NCBI GenBank assembly: GCA_019694335.1
Contig: JAIBCD010000021.1
Span: 1-49,754 of the forward strand
Origin: Rhodospirillaceae bacterium
GTDB taxonomy: Bacteria > Pseudomonadota > Alphaproteobacteria > Rhodospirillales > Rhodospirillaceae
DNA: 49,754 bases
Direction of reading: 5' to 3'
How positions within the stretch are numbered: position 1 is the first letter of the stretch; each line of letters starts with the position of its first letter. The notes beneath the pieces are model-generated. The model searched no databases. It was not told where the DNA came from and saw only the letters and a program-made list of their open reading frames with translations. Shown piece after piece: positions 1-8,005 of the stretch. The position numbers were made by a program, and so were the translations under genes.

Positions 1-152
1 CTTCGCCCTTCTTTCCGATATTGAACGACGTAGCTCTTCTTGCCCGAAGCGAAGACACGCAGACCGAAGCCCGGCATCTCGTCGTCCCATACGCTGAAAT
101 AATCACCGCGCGGCTCTAGAGCATCGATAAATCGCTTCGTGAGATGTGCCAT
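1..152 (-). CDS. Tyrosine recombinase (integrase), N-terminal part, runs off left edge
   Basis: The minus strand is open from an ATG at 152 to the window edge and encodes about 50 residues starting [18 protein letters not shown], followed by [20 protein letters not shown]. This is the arm-binding N-terminal domain (DUF4102-like) of P4/CP4-57-type phage and island integrases, where a 'D..PGFGLRV...GKKS(Y/F)' strand pattern is usual. The catalytic domain lies outside the window. The gene is divergent from nothing visible and its 5' end is only 160 bases from the tRNA-Ala fragment at 312, so it most likely belongs to a second element integrated at the same site. The family call is good; completeness cannot be judged. 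Confidence 0.8.
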   Translation of the reverse strand, partial: MAHLTKRFIDALEPRGDYFSVWDDEMPGFGLRVFASGKKSYVVQYRKEGR

Positions 153-311
153 CCGTGACCTCTACAATCGATCCCGCGTAAGCGCTGCGTAAGCACGCGG
201 GAGGAAATCGCCGGAATCTTGATGACACTCGCGGAATCGTGGGTCAACAGAAACCCTTTATCTATGGGCCTTAATGACACCTGCGGAACGCTACGGAATC
301 TTCTTCGGGCA

Positions 312-360
312 CGATGGCATTGTAGAGGTCAGGGGTTCGATTCCCCTCAGCTCCACCATC
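312..360 (+). repeat. Left att repeat: 3' fragment of tRNA-Ala(GGC)
   Basis: The sequence reads as the anticodon loop ATGGCAT (anticodon GGC), half of the anticodon stem, the variable region, a complete T arm (AGGGG-TTCGATT-CCCCT), the acceptor strand and CCA. No matching 5' tRNA half is present upstream, so this is a displaced 3' fragment and not a working tRNA gene. It matches 8006-8054 except for two positions that pair with each other in the T stem. The intact tRNA gene is probably left of the window. Confidence 0.85.
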
Positions 361-394
361 GACTAATCTGCGGATTATCGAAGCTTATGACACT

Positions 395-415
395 AGCCGC
401 CGAAAGGCGGCTTTT
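395..415 (+). terminator. Hairpin with T-rich tail after the left tRNA fragment
   Basis: AGCCGCC-GAAA-GGCGGCT is followed by TTTTG on the plus strand. This is a compact GNRA-loop Rho-independent terminator, placed where a tRNA-Ala transcript would end. On the minus strand it lies just past the integrase stop codon, so it could also mark the end of that gene, although the U-run favours plus-strand use. Confidence 0.6.
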
Positions 416-416
416 G

Positions 417-1562
417 TCATTTTGGGGCTGTTGCCACTTCCGCCACTTGAGAGATGACAGGGAGAGGCATAACGCATTGGTGAAGCAGATCGCGTGACCT
501 GCCCACGTAGTGCTTGAGGTTCATCTTCGAGCCGGGAGCGTGCCCGAGCTGATCTTGTAATTGGCGATGGGGCATTCTGACCTCCATCGCACCCCAAGTC
601 GCATAGCACTTACGAAGGGTGTGAAGCGTGACATGAAGCGGCTTTCTGTCCCGCGAGATGTTGGCCGCCTTGACCGCCGTCTTCAACGACTTGCGGATAT
701 TGTCGCGGGTCTTTTCGGGGTCTTTGGGGCTAGGGAAGACAAGACCCTCCCTGTTTTTGATTTTCAGAAGCTCCGATCGCGTGACTTCGCTAAATGCTAC
801 TGACCGTTCGGAATGACGTGTCTTCGGCGTCCAATCCGCACGACGCCGGTAGTGAGCGATCCTGTTCTCAAGATCGACATTTTTCCAATCGAGATTGAAT
901 ACCTCGCCGCTTCGACTTCCTGTCTCGGCGATGAACCTCACAACGAGGCGGTTACTTTCGGGTAGTGCCTCGATGATGCGGGCCACTTCGTCCAACGTGG
1001 GCACAATTAGGTTTCGCCCAGCGTCACTTGGCAAGAGATCAATTTCCGGGACCTGAGACAGTAGCTGACGACGGCAGGCCCACCGCAGAAGTTTTAGAAG
1101 CATCTGCGTATCGGCATTGATCGTATCCGGCGCTCGACCTTTCCTGAACCGCCACGCCTGGAACTTCTCTAGTCCCTGTTCGTCAATCTGGCTCAGTTTT
1201 ACGTCCCCGAAGAAAGCTTTGACGTTCTTGAGGTTGTACTTGTCGCGCTCCAGTGACGAAGCCTGCTTCTTCTTCGTGAAGACCCGGCGTTCTTGTTCGG
1301 CTAGCCACCGTTCCTCCGCTTCGAAGAGGGTCACCGACGGCGTGCGGGATTTAGGATGCAGGCTTCCGACCAAACTCTCTTGGGCAAAGCCGCGTATCAA
1401 GTCCTTGGCTGCCTGTATGGCTTCTTCACGATTTGCAAAGAGCTTCCGCAGTCGCCTACCGGCAATGCTTCTTGGAATATCCAAGAACCATCTGCCGGTC
1501 AGCCTTCCTGCGCGCACATGCGGGGCGATCCTGTAAGGACCAACTTTTGTAGTTTTACTCAT
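417..1562 (-). CDS. Tyrosine recombinase / site-specific integrase
   Basis: This 381-residue protein is a complete phage-type integrase. An N-terminal SAM-like core-binding region spans roughly residues 75-175. The catalytic domain shows Arg217 in TGSRSGE, the HTLR box with His314 and Arg317, His341 in LGHAPGS and the nucleophile Tyr352 in NLKHYVG. It would catalyse integration and excision of the island at the tRNA-Ala(GGC) 3' end, whose repeat copy lies 57 bases beyond its stop. Its start overlaps the stop of the upstream HTH gene (1559-1969) by four bases (ATGA), so the two are translationally coupled, as int/xis-like pairs often are. All catalytic residues are present and it is probably active. 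Confidence 0.93.
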   Translation of the reverse strand: MSKTTKVGPYRIAPHVRAGRLTGRWFLDIPRSIAGRRLRKLFANREEAIQAAKDLIRGFAQESLVGSLHPKSRTPSVTLFEAEERWLAEQERRVFTKKKQASSLERDKYNLKNVKAFFGDVKLSQIDEQGLEKFQAWRFRKGRAPDTINADTQMLLKLLRWACRRQLLSQVPEIDLLPSDAGRNLIVPTLDEVARIIEALPESNRLVVRFIAETGSRSGEVFNLDWKNVDLENRIAHYRRRADWTPKTRHSERSVAFSEVTRSELLKIKNREGLVFPSPKDPEKTRDNIRKSLKTAVKAANISRDRKPLHVTLHTLRKCYATWGAMEVRMPHRQLQDQLGHAPGSKMNLKHYVGRSRDLLHQCVMPLPVISQVAEVATAPK

Positions 1563-1969
1563 GACATTCCTCGTGGTTGTGAGGAACGCCCCCGCGCACT
1601 TCCAAGGATTTCACCTATCAGCTCGTGCTGATCCTTGAAATCCAATTCCCCGCTCTGTGTCCGCGCACTTTTGCAGACATATGCGAGAACATCGGAGAGG
1701 GCATATAGCGCCCATTTTCCGGCCCCGCCGTGCATGTAAGGAAGCAAGGCGCGGTCGATACGCCGAACGCTATCGACGTTCATCCGCAACAGCCGGGCGA
1801 CCTCGTAGACGGTAAGCACGGGCGGAAATACAGCTTCGGAACCGAGTAGTTCTGCTCCAGATGCTCGGCCGTTCGTCCGTGGGCTGCCTTCGGCTTCTGG
1901 GGCGAAGGGCTGCTCTTGGGGGGTTCGCGCATCTAGCGCGCGAAAGCTCGTGCTTCTGGTACGGAGCAT
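1559..1969 (-). CDS. HTH protein, excisionase / MerR-like
   Basis: This 136-residue protein has a disordered, Pro/Ala-rich first 45 residues. A winged-helix segment then starts at VLTVYEVARLLRMNVDSVRR, followed by YALSDVLAYV, the layout of excisionase and MerR-type DNA-binding domains (helix-turn-helix plus wing). It overlaps the integrase start by ATGA, so it is made with the integrase and is best read as a recombination directionality factor or a regulator of int. The N-terminal start is uncertain, since the conserved part begins only near residue 50. No metal or drug-binding C-terminal domain is visible, which argues against a true MerR regulator. Confidence 0.6.
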   Translation of the reverse strand: MLRTRSTSFRALDARTPQEQPFAPEAEGSPRTNGRASGAELLGSEAVFPPVLTVYEVARLLRMNVDSVRRIDRALLPYMHGGAGKWALYALSDVLAYVCKSARTQSGELDFKDQHELIGEILGSARGRSSQPRGMS

Positions 1970-2026
1970 AGCGCCCGTCTTTCTTTGAAATTTCGGAGGA
2001 GATTGGGGGGCTTAGACCGGACTAGC

Positions 2027-3202
2027 TTAAGTCGTGAGAGCTGCCGCGCTATCGACGGAACGGTCGAAAAAACCCGGAGCGTCCGTGAGAAGGCGGGCAG
2101 CACGAATGAAGTCACGCGATAGCGGGTGTACAGCCCAATCACCACGGTCAATCACCCCGTAGCTCCGGAGTTGCCGGAGCGTATGTTGACCGATTGCTGG
2201 AGAGGCTCGGCCCTCGGTTACTAGCTGGTCAATGATCCATCGAGCGCGTGGCTCGTCTCGAACGCATCCCCTGACCAAGGAAATCAATTCGTAGGCGGTC
2301 CTATCCGCCACTGCTCGTCCCCGCCGCCACTGGCGAATAAGCGAATTTGCAATTCGGGTAAAATTCGGCGCGGCAGTCCCGAACCAGAGAGAAAATGGCG
2401 TCTCCTCGGTAATGTGAAGCGGCTCACGATTTCGCGTTAGGCCTGGACATAGCCGACGAAGGCGAGAGCTATCGACCTGAATTTCAAATCTGACCCGGCA
2501 ATTCGTCTTCGAGTAGACCTTTAGACGTTCGCCGCTGTGAAGCTTGACAGTCGCCATAAGGCCGGACGGTCTAGAGGTGGTTCGCAGAGGGGGATGGTAT
2601 TCAAACCGGTCCACCTCCCGTCCTAGCCTCCTAATTTCTTCGATTATCTCCGCTACGAAGCTAATGGGCTGAGCGACCAGCGCGTCATACGCAAACTCGA
2701 CGCCTAGCAGGATCGTCCGCGATTGCCGATCTAGTACATTCGGGGTTTGGCCTGAGCTTGAATGCTCCAGAACGTGCTGAAAGGTGGTGCCGCAATAGGT
2801 CTGTAGCTCAGCTATTGCTGCGTCGGCGGCCCGCCACACATTGCGATTGTCTCGCCTGATATCGGGCGACTTGATCCAATTGGTGTTGTTCGATGAGCAT
2901 AGCTCCGTGGTCTCCGCTCGGCTATTTGCGTGCAGCCCCTTGAGAATATTTAGCGTGAGCGTAAAGCGCAAAAATGCGCCTGCGACCGAATGCACCTTTA
3001 TCGAAACAGGTAGGCCGGCGGATGTCACTAGCTCTTGCCACAATCCACTGCGCCGATGCCGCAGGCCAAAGCCCAAACCATCCCGAAGCACATCACGGTA
3101 GTTGTCCGGCACACCCACAGGCGCCGTGTCATGCTGAAAGATAACCACGTCCGGATACGTAGCCTGTGCATGAATGGGTATATTTAGTGATCGTAATACC
3201 AC
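2027..3202 (-). CDS. Unknown island protein, possibly a replication-initiator-like protein
   Basis: This is a 391-residue protein with a GTG start and a clear AGGAGG ribosome site at 3208-3213. I do not recognise it with certainty. The middle part has the string GERLKVYSKTNCRVRFEIQV, which resembles the 'lKvYdKt..lRiE' strand pair of phage CRI / gene II-type rolling-circle initiators. The N-terminal part (VVIFQHDTAPVGVPDNYRDV) and the C-terminal helical part (residues 280-391) give no family hint. It sits between the int/xis pair and two strong hairpins at 3227-3295, a position compatible with a Rep protein and its origin. A structural comparison would be needed to decide; the role is inference. 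Confidence 0.4.
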   Translation of the reverse strand: MVLRSLNIPIHAQATYPDVVIFQHDTAPVGVPDNYRDVLRDGLGFGLRHRRSGLWQELVTSAGLPVSIKVHSVAGAFLRFTLTLNILKGLHANSRAETTELCSSNNTNWIKSPDIRRDNRNVWRAADAAIAELQTYCGTTFQHVLEHSSSGQTPNVLDRQSRTILLGVEFAYDALVAQPISFVAEIIEEIRRLGREVDRFEYHPPLRTTSRPSGLMATVKLHSGERLKVYSKTNCRVRFEIQVDSSRLRRLCPGLTRNREPLHITEETPFSLWFGTAAPNFTRIANSLIRQWRRGRAVADRTAYELISLVRGCVRDEPRARWIIDQLVTEGRASPAIGQHTLRQLRSYGVIDRGDWAVHPLSRDFIRAARLLTDAPGFFDRSVDSAAALTT

Positions 3203-3714
3203 TCTGACCTCCTATTGTATTAGGGCTCGCCCGCAAAATTCGCGGGCGACGGAGGCTGGAGGCTAAGTAGGAAGCCCGTGGCCAAATAGGCCACGCAACT
3301 TTGAAAATTATACGGAACTTTGTAGCGAGCTTCGGGGCGGCCTATCGATGCTCATGCGCCTCTCTTTCATTCGCGCGCAGATGCGTCTCCAACATTCTCC
3401 CGCCTCTCGCTCCAGGATTATCCGCCCATGAGCATCTCTCGCGCGCCGGATACGAGCGGCGATGTCGCGAAACACATCGATTGCGGCGATATCGCCTTCG
3501 ATATCATATTTCGACGAGTTTGATGATGAGCTATTTCTAACGCCTGCTACCGCGCCCCCGTGGTGCGAGGTTTTCGAAGCCGTGATAACGACTTACCCGG
3601 TGCCTGCATGTACGGTTTCTTACGCCCAAGGGGCCGCGCAGCTACGATAGACCTCGACTAGTACAAATCTGATAGAGGCCATGCCTCTCCAGTACGCTGA
3701 GGGATCGCCCAAAC
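3203..3714. other. Non-coding island segment with two strong hairpins
   Basis: About 510 bases with no convincing gene. Next to the Rep-like start are two inverted repeats: TCGCCCGC/GCGGGCGA with a 7-base loop (3227-3249), and CGTGGCC/GGCCACG with a 5-base loop (3277-3295). They could form a leader structure for the Rep-like gene, a replication or recombination site, or resolvase targets. The rest (3300-3714) has short open frames without ribosome sites or recognisable products, and nothing else is seen. Confidence 0.45.
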
Positions 3715-4392
3715 CTAGCCAAGTGAGAGCCGGTGCAATGCTCTGGCGACCGTGGAGGCGTGCCACTGCCCACCGCGTGGGGTGGTTATGCCCCTTGCGT
3801 TTAGCGCAACCGCAATCCCGGAGTAGGAGCTGATACCGGCCTTCTGTAGCTCGCGAATTGCGGGTGCTAACTTCTGAGCGCGTTCCGTGGCCTCGGCGCG
3901 CTGAGCCTCACTACCGCGTTTTTGAGCCGTGGCTAGATTGGTTCTATTACCTAGCTGTTCCCCGCGCGAACGCTTTGCACGCAGCGCGGAGCGAGTGCGC
4001 TCCGCGATCAAGTTGCGTTCTTTTTCCGCGAGGGCAGCATAAAGGTGAAGCATGAAAGCATCCACATCGGGACCGAGTTCCGCGACGATGAAGGGCACCT
4101 TTCGGGCCATTAGACCGGATATGAAGGCCACATCTCGGGATAGTCGATCAAGTTTGGCGACGACAATAGCGCACCGCCGCCGCTTGGCCTCGGTAAGTGC
4201 ATCCCGGAGCTTAGGCCGGGCATCAATTGCGTCGCTTCCCGCGCCTGTTTCGATCTCGTTGTAGGTCTCGCATAGCTCGTAACCGAATTGCTCGCAGAAG
4301 GACTTTATACGCTCTTGCTGGGCTTCAATTCCGAGGCCGGATTGGCCCTGCCGGCGCGTAGATACGCGGACATATCCGATGATGGGTTTCAT
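3715..4392 (-). CDS. Serine recombinase (resolvase/invertase family)
   Basis: The N-terminal catalytic domain begins [11 protein letters not shown] with nucleophile Ser11, continues with [11 protein letters not shown] and carries AKLDRLSRD with the conserved Arg83 and Arg86. A long alpha-E helix follows ([17 protein letters not shown]), and a C-terminal HTH near residues 180-215 ends [15 protein letters not shown]. At about 225 residues it is the size of small resolvase/invertases, not the large phage integrases. The ATG at 4392 is preferred over an upstream TTG at 4401 because the conserved strand begins immediately after it. It may resolve dimers of the element or be cargo from an older transposon; no flanking inverted repeats were seen. 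Confidence 0.9.
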   Translation of the reverse strand: MKPIIGYVRVSTRRQGQSGLGIEAQQERIKSFCEQFGYELCETYNEIETGAGSDAIDARPKLRDALTEAKRRRCAIVVAKLDRLSRDVAFISGLMARKVPFIVAELGPDVDAFMLHLYAALAEKERNLIAERTRSALRAKRSRGEQLGNRTNLATAQKRGSEAQRAEATERAQKLAPAIRELQKAGISSYSGIAVALNARGITTPRGGQWHASTVARALHRLSLG

Positions 4393-4572
4393 GCTTACCA
4401 ACCGAAAACGTTCGTTTACGGTTGCAAACCCTGTTCAAGCTGATCCGCCCAGACAAGCCAAACCCCGCAGCAGGGGCACATGGCTGCTATACAGCGGGTA
4501 CATGCGTCAACGCGGAAGGGCTAGTAGCGCCCGGAAGCACGCGATGGCTTAGGTGGCGTGGAGGGCGGGCCG

Positions 4573-4659
4573 CTAATGCAGTGCCACCCGGACCAATAGA
4601 ACTAGGAAGATCAGCAGCCACACAAACCCGAGGAACCCAGACTTCGAAGAGCGGCCCAT
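4573..4659 (-). CDS. Possible 28-residue membrane micropeptide
   Basis: A short frame begins nine bases after the stop of the lipoprotein gene at 4669. It encodes a basic N-terminus (MGRSSKSG), one hydrophobic helix (FVWLLIFLVLLV) and a short tail ending RVALH. The composition is that of a single-pass membrane peptide. There is no obvious separate ribosome site, so it would depend on coupling to the upstream gene. It is short enough to be chance. The remainder of the gap to 4392 holds nothing recognisable. Confidence 0.25.
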   Translation of the reverse strand: MGRSSKSGFLGFVWLLIFLVLLVRVALH

Positions 4660-4668
4660 ATACTGTTC

Positions 4669-5202
4669 TTATTTACTTTTGGTCTTCGTCAATTCGAGCA
4701 GTGCGGTCACATCAGGCGTCGTTTTCACGGTGCATGCATCTGTCCACGACGAGTAGCTAATGACCCGCTCAAAGCCTCGGGGCAGACAAAATTCGGCTGG
4801 GCTAACCGAAACGCCAGCCTCGGTTCTTGTAACGGCGTCATACACAGCAGGTGCATATCCAAGAATGGACCGCTCAACCACGTCTCCCCCGGCAATCCGC
4901 CCTGAGCAAATAGGTTGCGAGATAATCCCCACAGGGATTTTACCGTCCTGGCCGCCCTTGTCTTCGTAGAGGCTAGGATCGTTCGGGTTCCAGTTACGCC
5001 CTATCGCTGAATAGACGCAGATGCTTCCCGAGCCGGTACCGCGATTTTGGAAGATGCACTTTCCCTGACCGAAGCCGTTCGAAGAGCACTGCGCGACAAT
5101 ATCCGGCTCCCCATTCTCCCTCGTTTCCATGTAAGCCGTGATTGCGCCGCCACATGCCGCGATCAGACCAAAGCTCAATCCCACAAGTATTCGCTTTTGC
5201 AT
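4669..5202 (-). CDS. Small secreted lipoprotein of unknown function
   Basis: Started at the ATG at 5202 (ribosome site GAAGGGG just upstream), the protein has a signal sequence MQKRILVGLSFGLIAAC whose LIAAC fits a lipobox with the lipidated Cys at position 17. The mature part of about 160 residues contains six further cysteines and Gly/Ser-rich stretches, consistent with a disulfide-bonded envelope protein. I do not recognise the family. It is transcribed divergently from the small XRE regulator at 5295 and may share its control region. An in-frame start at 5247 exists, but it would place charged residues ahead of the signal. Confidence 0.6.
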   Translation of the reverse strand: MQKRILVGLSFGLIAACGGAITAYMETRENGEPDIVAQCSSNGFGQGKCIFQNRGTGSGSICVYSAIGRNWNPNDPSLYEDKGGQDGKIPVGIISQPICSGRIAGGDVVERSILGYAPAVYDAVTRTEAGVSVSPAEFCLPRGFERVISYSSWTDACTVKTTPDVTALLELTKTKSK

Positions 5203-5263
5203 TGCCGCCCCTTCGCGCTTGTTTGCAGACATGAGCAAACGGCTCACTTTGTCGGATATATCG

Positions 5264-5294
5264 AGGTGAAAAAACTAAACATGTCCCCTCACCT
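5264..5294. promoter_or_regulatory. Candidate operator between lipoprotein and XRE regulator genes
   Basis: The inverted repeat AGGTGA-N19-TCACCT lies directly before the regulator start, within the 92-base divergent intergenic region. A second short repeat, TGAGC-AAACG-GCTCA, is nearby at 5232-5246. Small XRE/C-type regulators usually bind such symmetric sites in their own promoter. The assignment is by position and symmetry only. Confidence 0.3.
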
Positions 5295-5531
5295 GTGGCA
5301 ATGGATTTGCGACAGGTGTTCGCGACGAATTTGCGGCGTTGCAGGAATGCCAAGGGGCTTTCCCAAGACGATCTCGCTTATGAAGCCGACGTCAGCCGGA
5401 GCTATTTAAGCCAGCTTGAGAAGGGCGTTTTTCACGCCAGCTTAAAGGTAGTTGGCAAGCTCGCCACGGCACTCAGCATTGAACCTTCGGAGCTCTTGAA
5501 ATCACCGCCGAAGAAAGCGCGCCGCGACTGA
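5295..5531 (+). CDS. Small XRE-family regulator, candidate controller (C) protein of the R-M system
   Basis: This 78-residue protein is almost entirely one HTH_3 domain. Residues about 9-65 include the core LSQDDLAYEADVSRSYLSQLE and the trailing helix VVGKLATALSIEPSELL. Size and architecture match the controller proteins of type II restriction systems. It sits in the same orientation just upstream of the nuclease gene (147-base gap), so delayed or autoregulated nuclease expression is a reasonable inference. The start is either GTG at 5295 or ATG at 5301; neither has a strong ribosome site, and a leaderless transcript is possible, as in several C genes. It could instead regulate the divergent lipoprotein gene. 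Confidence 0.7.
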   Translation: MAMDLRQVFATNLRRCRNAKGLSQDDLAYEADVSRSYLSQLEKGVFHASLKVVGKLATALSIEPSELLKSPPKKARRD

Positions 5532-5678
5532 AATTACAGCGTTCACTTCTATGTTGAAGCCCTGATTGGGACATACGTCGGCAGCTTAAATTATCTGGCT
5601 AGAAACAGAAAACGCACTTCCGTAGGATCGACGGCTAGCAGCAATAAGGCTGCTCTCAAATAGCTGTCGCGGTGCTGA

Positions 5679-6371
5679 ATGCCTCCCGATCATATTTTAA
5701 AGCGCACAGTATGCCGCACAGGGTTTGCTAACGAAGCGGCGCTCCGTGAAATAAAACTCTCGCATGACCAATTGGCGACAAGCATTGTCGGAACTTATCG
5801 TCTTCTTGATCGTATTGACGCAACTCTAGTTGGCGATGGCGTCGACCCGCTTTGCCAAGTGGTCGAGCTTGCTAATCTTTCATCTATGATCGGCAATATT
5901 CTTGGGGCTGAACTCGCGAAGTGCAGTAACGGTCTCTACGTCAGAAATGGGCCGCATAAGTTTCCAGATCTCCTGTCGACCGGTCGAAATCCGGTAGGCG
6001 ATGGAATCGAAATTAAGATGGCGCTCAATCGCAATAATCCAAAGGGACACCTCGCGAAGGAGGGCCACTACATCACTTGTCGATACCTTTTGGTCGACAG
6101 CGCCGGGGTGCCTTGCATAGAGAAGGCTGATCGGCCCAAGGCCCAGAAAGCGGTCGTGTGGGAGCTTCGGACGGGGTACCTAAAAGATCAGCACTTCAAT
6201 ATTAGCAACACCGACGGCGATAGCGGAAAGACCGCCGTTATTAACGCCGAAGGGATGGAAGTGCTGAAAGTAGTTTATGTGGACCTGGATATTGTGCCGG
6301 GCGCCAAGCGCGGCGCTCGCTATAAGGCCTACCAAGCGCTATTTGGATCAGCTAATCCGACTCTAGTATAG
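5679..6371 (+). CDS. Type II restriction endonuclease, PD-(D/E)XK fold (putative)
   Basis: This 230-residue protein contains KFPDLLSTG followed by GDGIEIKMAL. Asp97, Glu111 and Lys113 form a PD-X13-EXK catalytic motif on adjacent strands. The preceding helical region carries conserved-looking LANLSSMIGNILGAELAK. It lies tail to tail with a cytosine-5 methyltransferase (6352-7737), with a 20-base overlap of the 3' ends, and behind a small C-like regulator, so it is best read as the cognate nuclease. The recognition sequence cannot be inferred. I do not place it in a named REase subfamily. Its codon use is AT-richer than that of chromosomal genes, in line with horizontal acquisition. Confidence 0.75.
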   Translation: MPPDHILKRTVCRTGFANEAALREIKLSHDQLATSIVGTYRLLDRIDATLVGDGVDPLCQVVELANLSSMIGNILGAELAKCSNGLYVRNGPHKFPDLLSTGRNPVGDGIEIKMALNRNNPKGHLAKEGHYITCRYLLVDSAGVPCIEKADRPKAQKAVVWELRTGYLKDQHFNISNTDGDSGKTAVINAEGMEVLKVVYVDLDIVPGAKRGARYKAYQALFGSANPTLV

Positions 6372-7737
6372 CCTCAGCTATCAACTTTCCCAAAAGCGGC
6401 GGAACTGCGTTACCTATCTGCTTTACGATCTGCGAACGGCTGCCTCGAAACTCAAATGTGTCGGGAAAGCTTTGCAGACGCGCTCCTTCACGAGGCGTGA
6501 GAGCGCGATCTTGGAATGGGTGGATGCATCGATTGGAGGCTGGATGCACGAAATTTACGGTAATCGTATTTGCGGGCTCATGAGCGGCTAGACGGCTATA
6601 GCAAGTGGAAAAGCCGCTCGTCACCATGCCTGGCGGTAACGCATAAATATTATCTCCAGCATGGCGAATTATATTCAGCATCTGGGGTGAGTGCGCAGTT
6701 GCTTCGTGCAAAGTCAGCGTCTCAGCGCCAAAGCGCAGTATTTCTTGGAACCTATTTTCTGGCGAACGATCATAGATTGTGGCGCTACCGCCGGAGGGAA
6801 CGGATGGAAGGTCGCTAATGGCATCCATTAACGTAAGCGCCGGAAGAGTATCGTCAAACATCCCCTGGTTCGGCGCGATAAGCAGTTTGGATTGCCCAGC
6901 CATACTTTTGTGGCCGTGATTATGCGTGGCACGCGGCCATTCAAACGCCTTGCCCTTTTTAGACCCAACAATAATTAGGCGTTCACGGCGTTGAGGTAGA
7001 CCATGGAACGCCGCGTTCAAGATGCGGGCGGAGGTTCGGTAGCCAAGCGCTTCGAACGCGTCCGTCAGAGCCGTCAGAGCCCGCCCGCCGCCATGAGTTA
7101 CTAGTCCTACGACGTTCTCAAACACAATCCATTCAGGATTGGTCGCGGCGACTACCCGACAAAATTCTTCCCCAAGGTTATTCCGGGGATCGTTCCATTC
7201 CACATTGCGAAATGGGCGAATACTCGAAAAGCCTTGGCAAGGTGGCCCACCAATAACGACGAATGGCTTAGGAGACGATTCTATCAGCGCTTCCATGGAT
7301 AGAGATCGAATGTCGCCGCCGTGTCCGTTAGCGGTCGGATGGTTACGGCAAAAGGTATCTAGCCGGTCGCCCAAGAGGTCGATGCCTGCAACCACTTCGA
7401 ACTCTTCTGTTTGTTCAAAGCCGGTGGAAAACCCGCCCACGCCGCAGAAGAGATCAATAACAGGGCGCAATGAGAGATTAGGTGCTCGGGTTCGTGCGAC
7501 GACCCCATCCCCCACGAACTTTGTGGCCGTGACATATCCTTCGCCCGCGATGGCTTCGCCTGAGCTTAAATCCTCGGCATCGACTCCAAGGGCTGTAGCC
7601 AATCGCTCGGCATCGCTTCTTTGGAGAGGCGCTAAGCCGCGCTCGACAAGGGCCAGTTGGGTAAGGGGGAGGCCAGATTGTTCGGCTAACTCTCTCTGCG
7701 AAATCTTCGCGGCCGAACGGGCCTTGCGGACACTTAT
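6352..7737 (-). CDS. DNA (cytosine-5-)-methyltransferase with N-terminal HTH domain
   Basis: From the first canonical start (TTG at 7602) the protein has 416 residues with all main m5C-methyltransferase motifs: I (DLFCGVGGFSTGF), IV with catalytic Cys (GGPPCQGFS), VI (ENVVGLV), VIII (QRRERLI) and X (QIGNAVPPLLGKL). The same frame stays open for 45 more codons upstream and encodes an HTH_3 helix pair (ISQRELAEQSGLPLTQLAL) that would be cut off at TTG. An ATA codon at 7737 lies six bases after an AGGAG ribosome site, and a stop codon is two codons further up. I therefore place the start at ATA, giving about 461 residues. N-terminal HTH domains let such methyltransferases repress their own promoter (M.EcoRII, M.SsoII type). 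Function sure, start uncertain. Confidence 0.9.
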   Translation of the reverse strand: MSVRKARSAAKISQRELAEQSGLPLTQLALVERGLAPLQRSDAERLATALGVDAEDLSSGEAIAGEGYVTATKFVGDGVVARTRAPNLSLRPVIDLFCGVGGFSTGFEQTEEFEVVAGIDLLGDRLDTFCRNHPTANGHGGDIRSLSMEALIESSPKPFVVIGGPPCQGFSSIRPFRNVEWNDPRNNLGEEFCRVVAATNPEWIVFENVVGLVTHGGGRALTALTDAFEALGYRTSARILNAAFHGLPQRRERLIIVGSKKGKAFEWPRATHNHGHKSMAGQSKLLIAPNQGMFDDTLPALTLMDAISDLPSVPSGGSATIYDRSPENRFQEILRFGAETLTLHEATAHSPQMLNIIRHAGDNIYALPPGMVTSGFSTCYSRLAAHEPANTITVNFVHPASNRCIHPFQDRALTPREGARLQSFPDTFEFRGSRSQIVKQIGNAVPPLLGKLIAEAILESD

Positions 7738-8005
7738 GGCTCACTCCTGGACTGCTGTCATAGGCGCGTGGGAATATTAACCAAGGCTGACACCAAAGCG
7801 CAGCAATTTGTTCCGAGCGAAATAACCGCCATTTTAAACCAGGAGATCGCAGACGTTAGCAATCAGTCCGGTGTTGCCACACGTTGCCACATTGAGGCCC
7901 AATTGAGACCCATTCGGCCAACAATTCGTCGGAAGCATGGGAGCGCGCGGGGACGTTCGTTGTTGGTTTAGATAACTTTCCGGCAAATCCTTGAAATCCA
8001 AGATT

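Noticed and set aside
312-360. tmRNA (ssrA) 3' end as identity of the att repeat
   Set aside because: The CAGCTCCACCA end fits tmRNA, but the ATGGCAT loop plus GAGGTC and T arm fit tRNA-Ala(GGC), and alphaproteobacterial tmRNA is usually permuted with an internal CCA.
3301-3650. Two short plus-strand frames of 62-79 codons
   Set aside because: No ribosome sites, irregular composition, no recognisable product.
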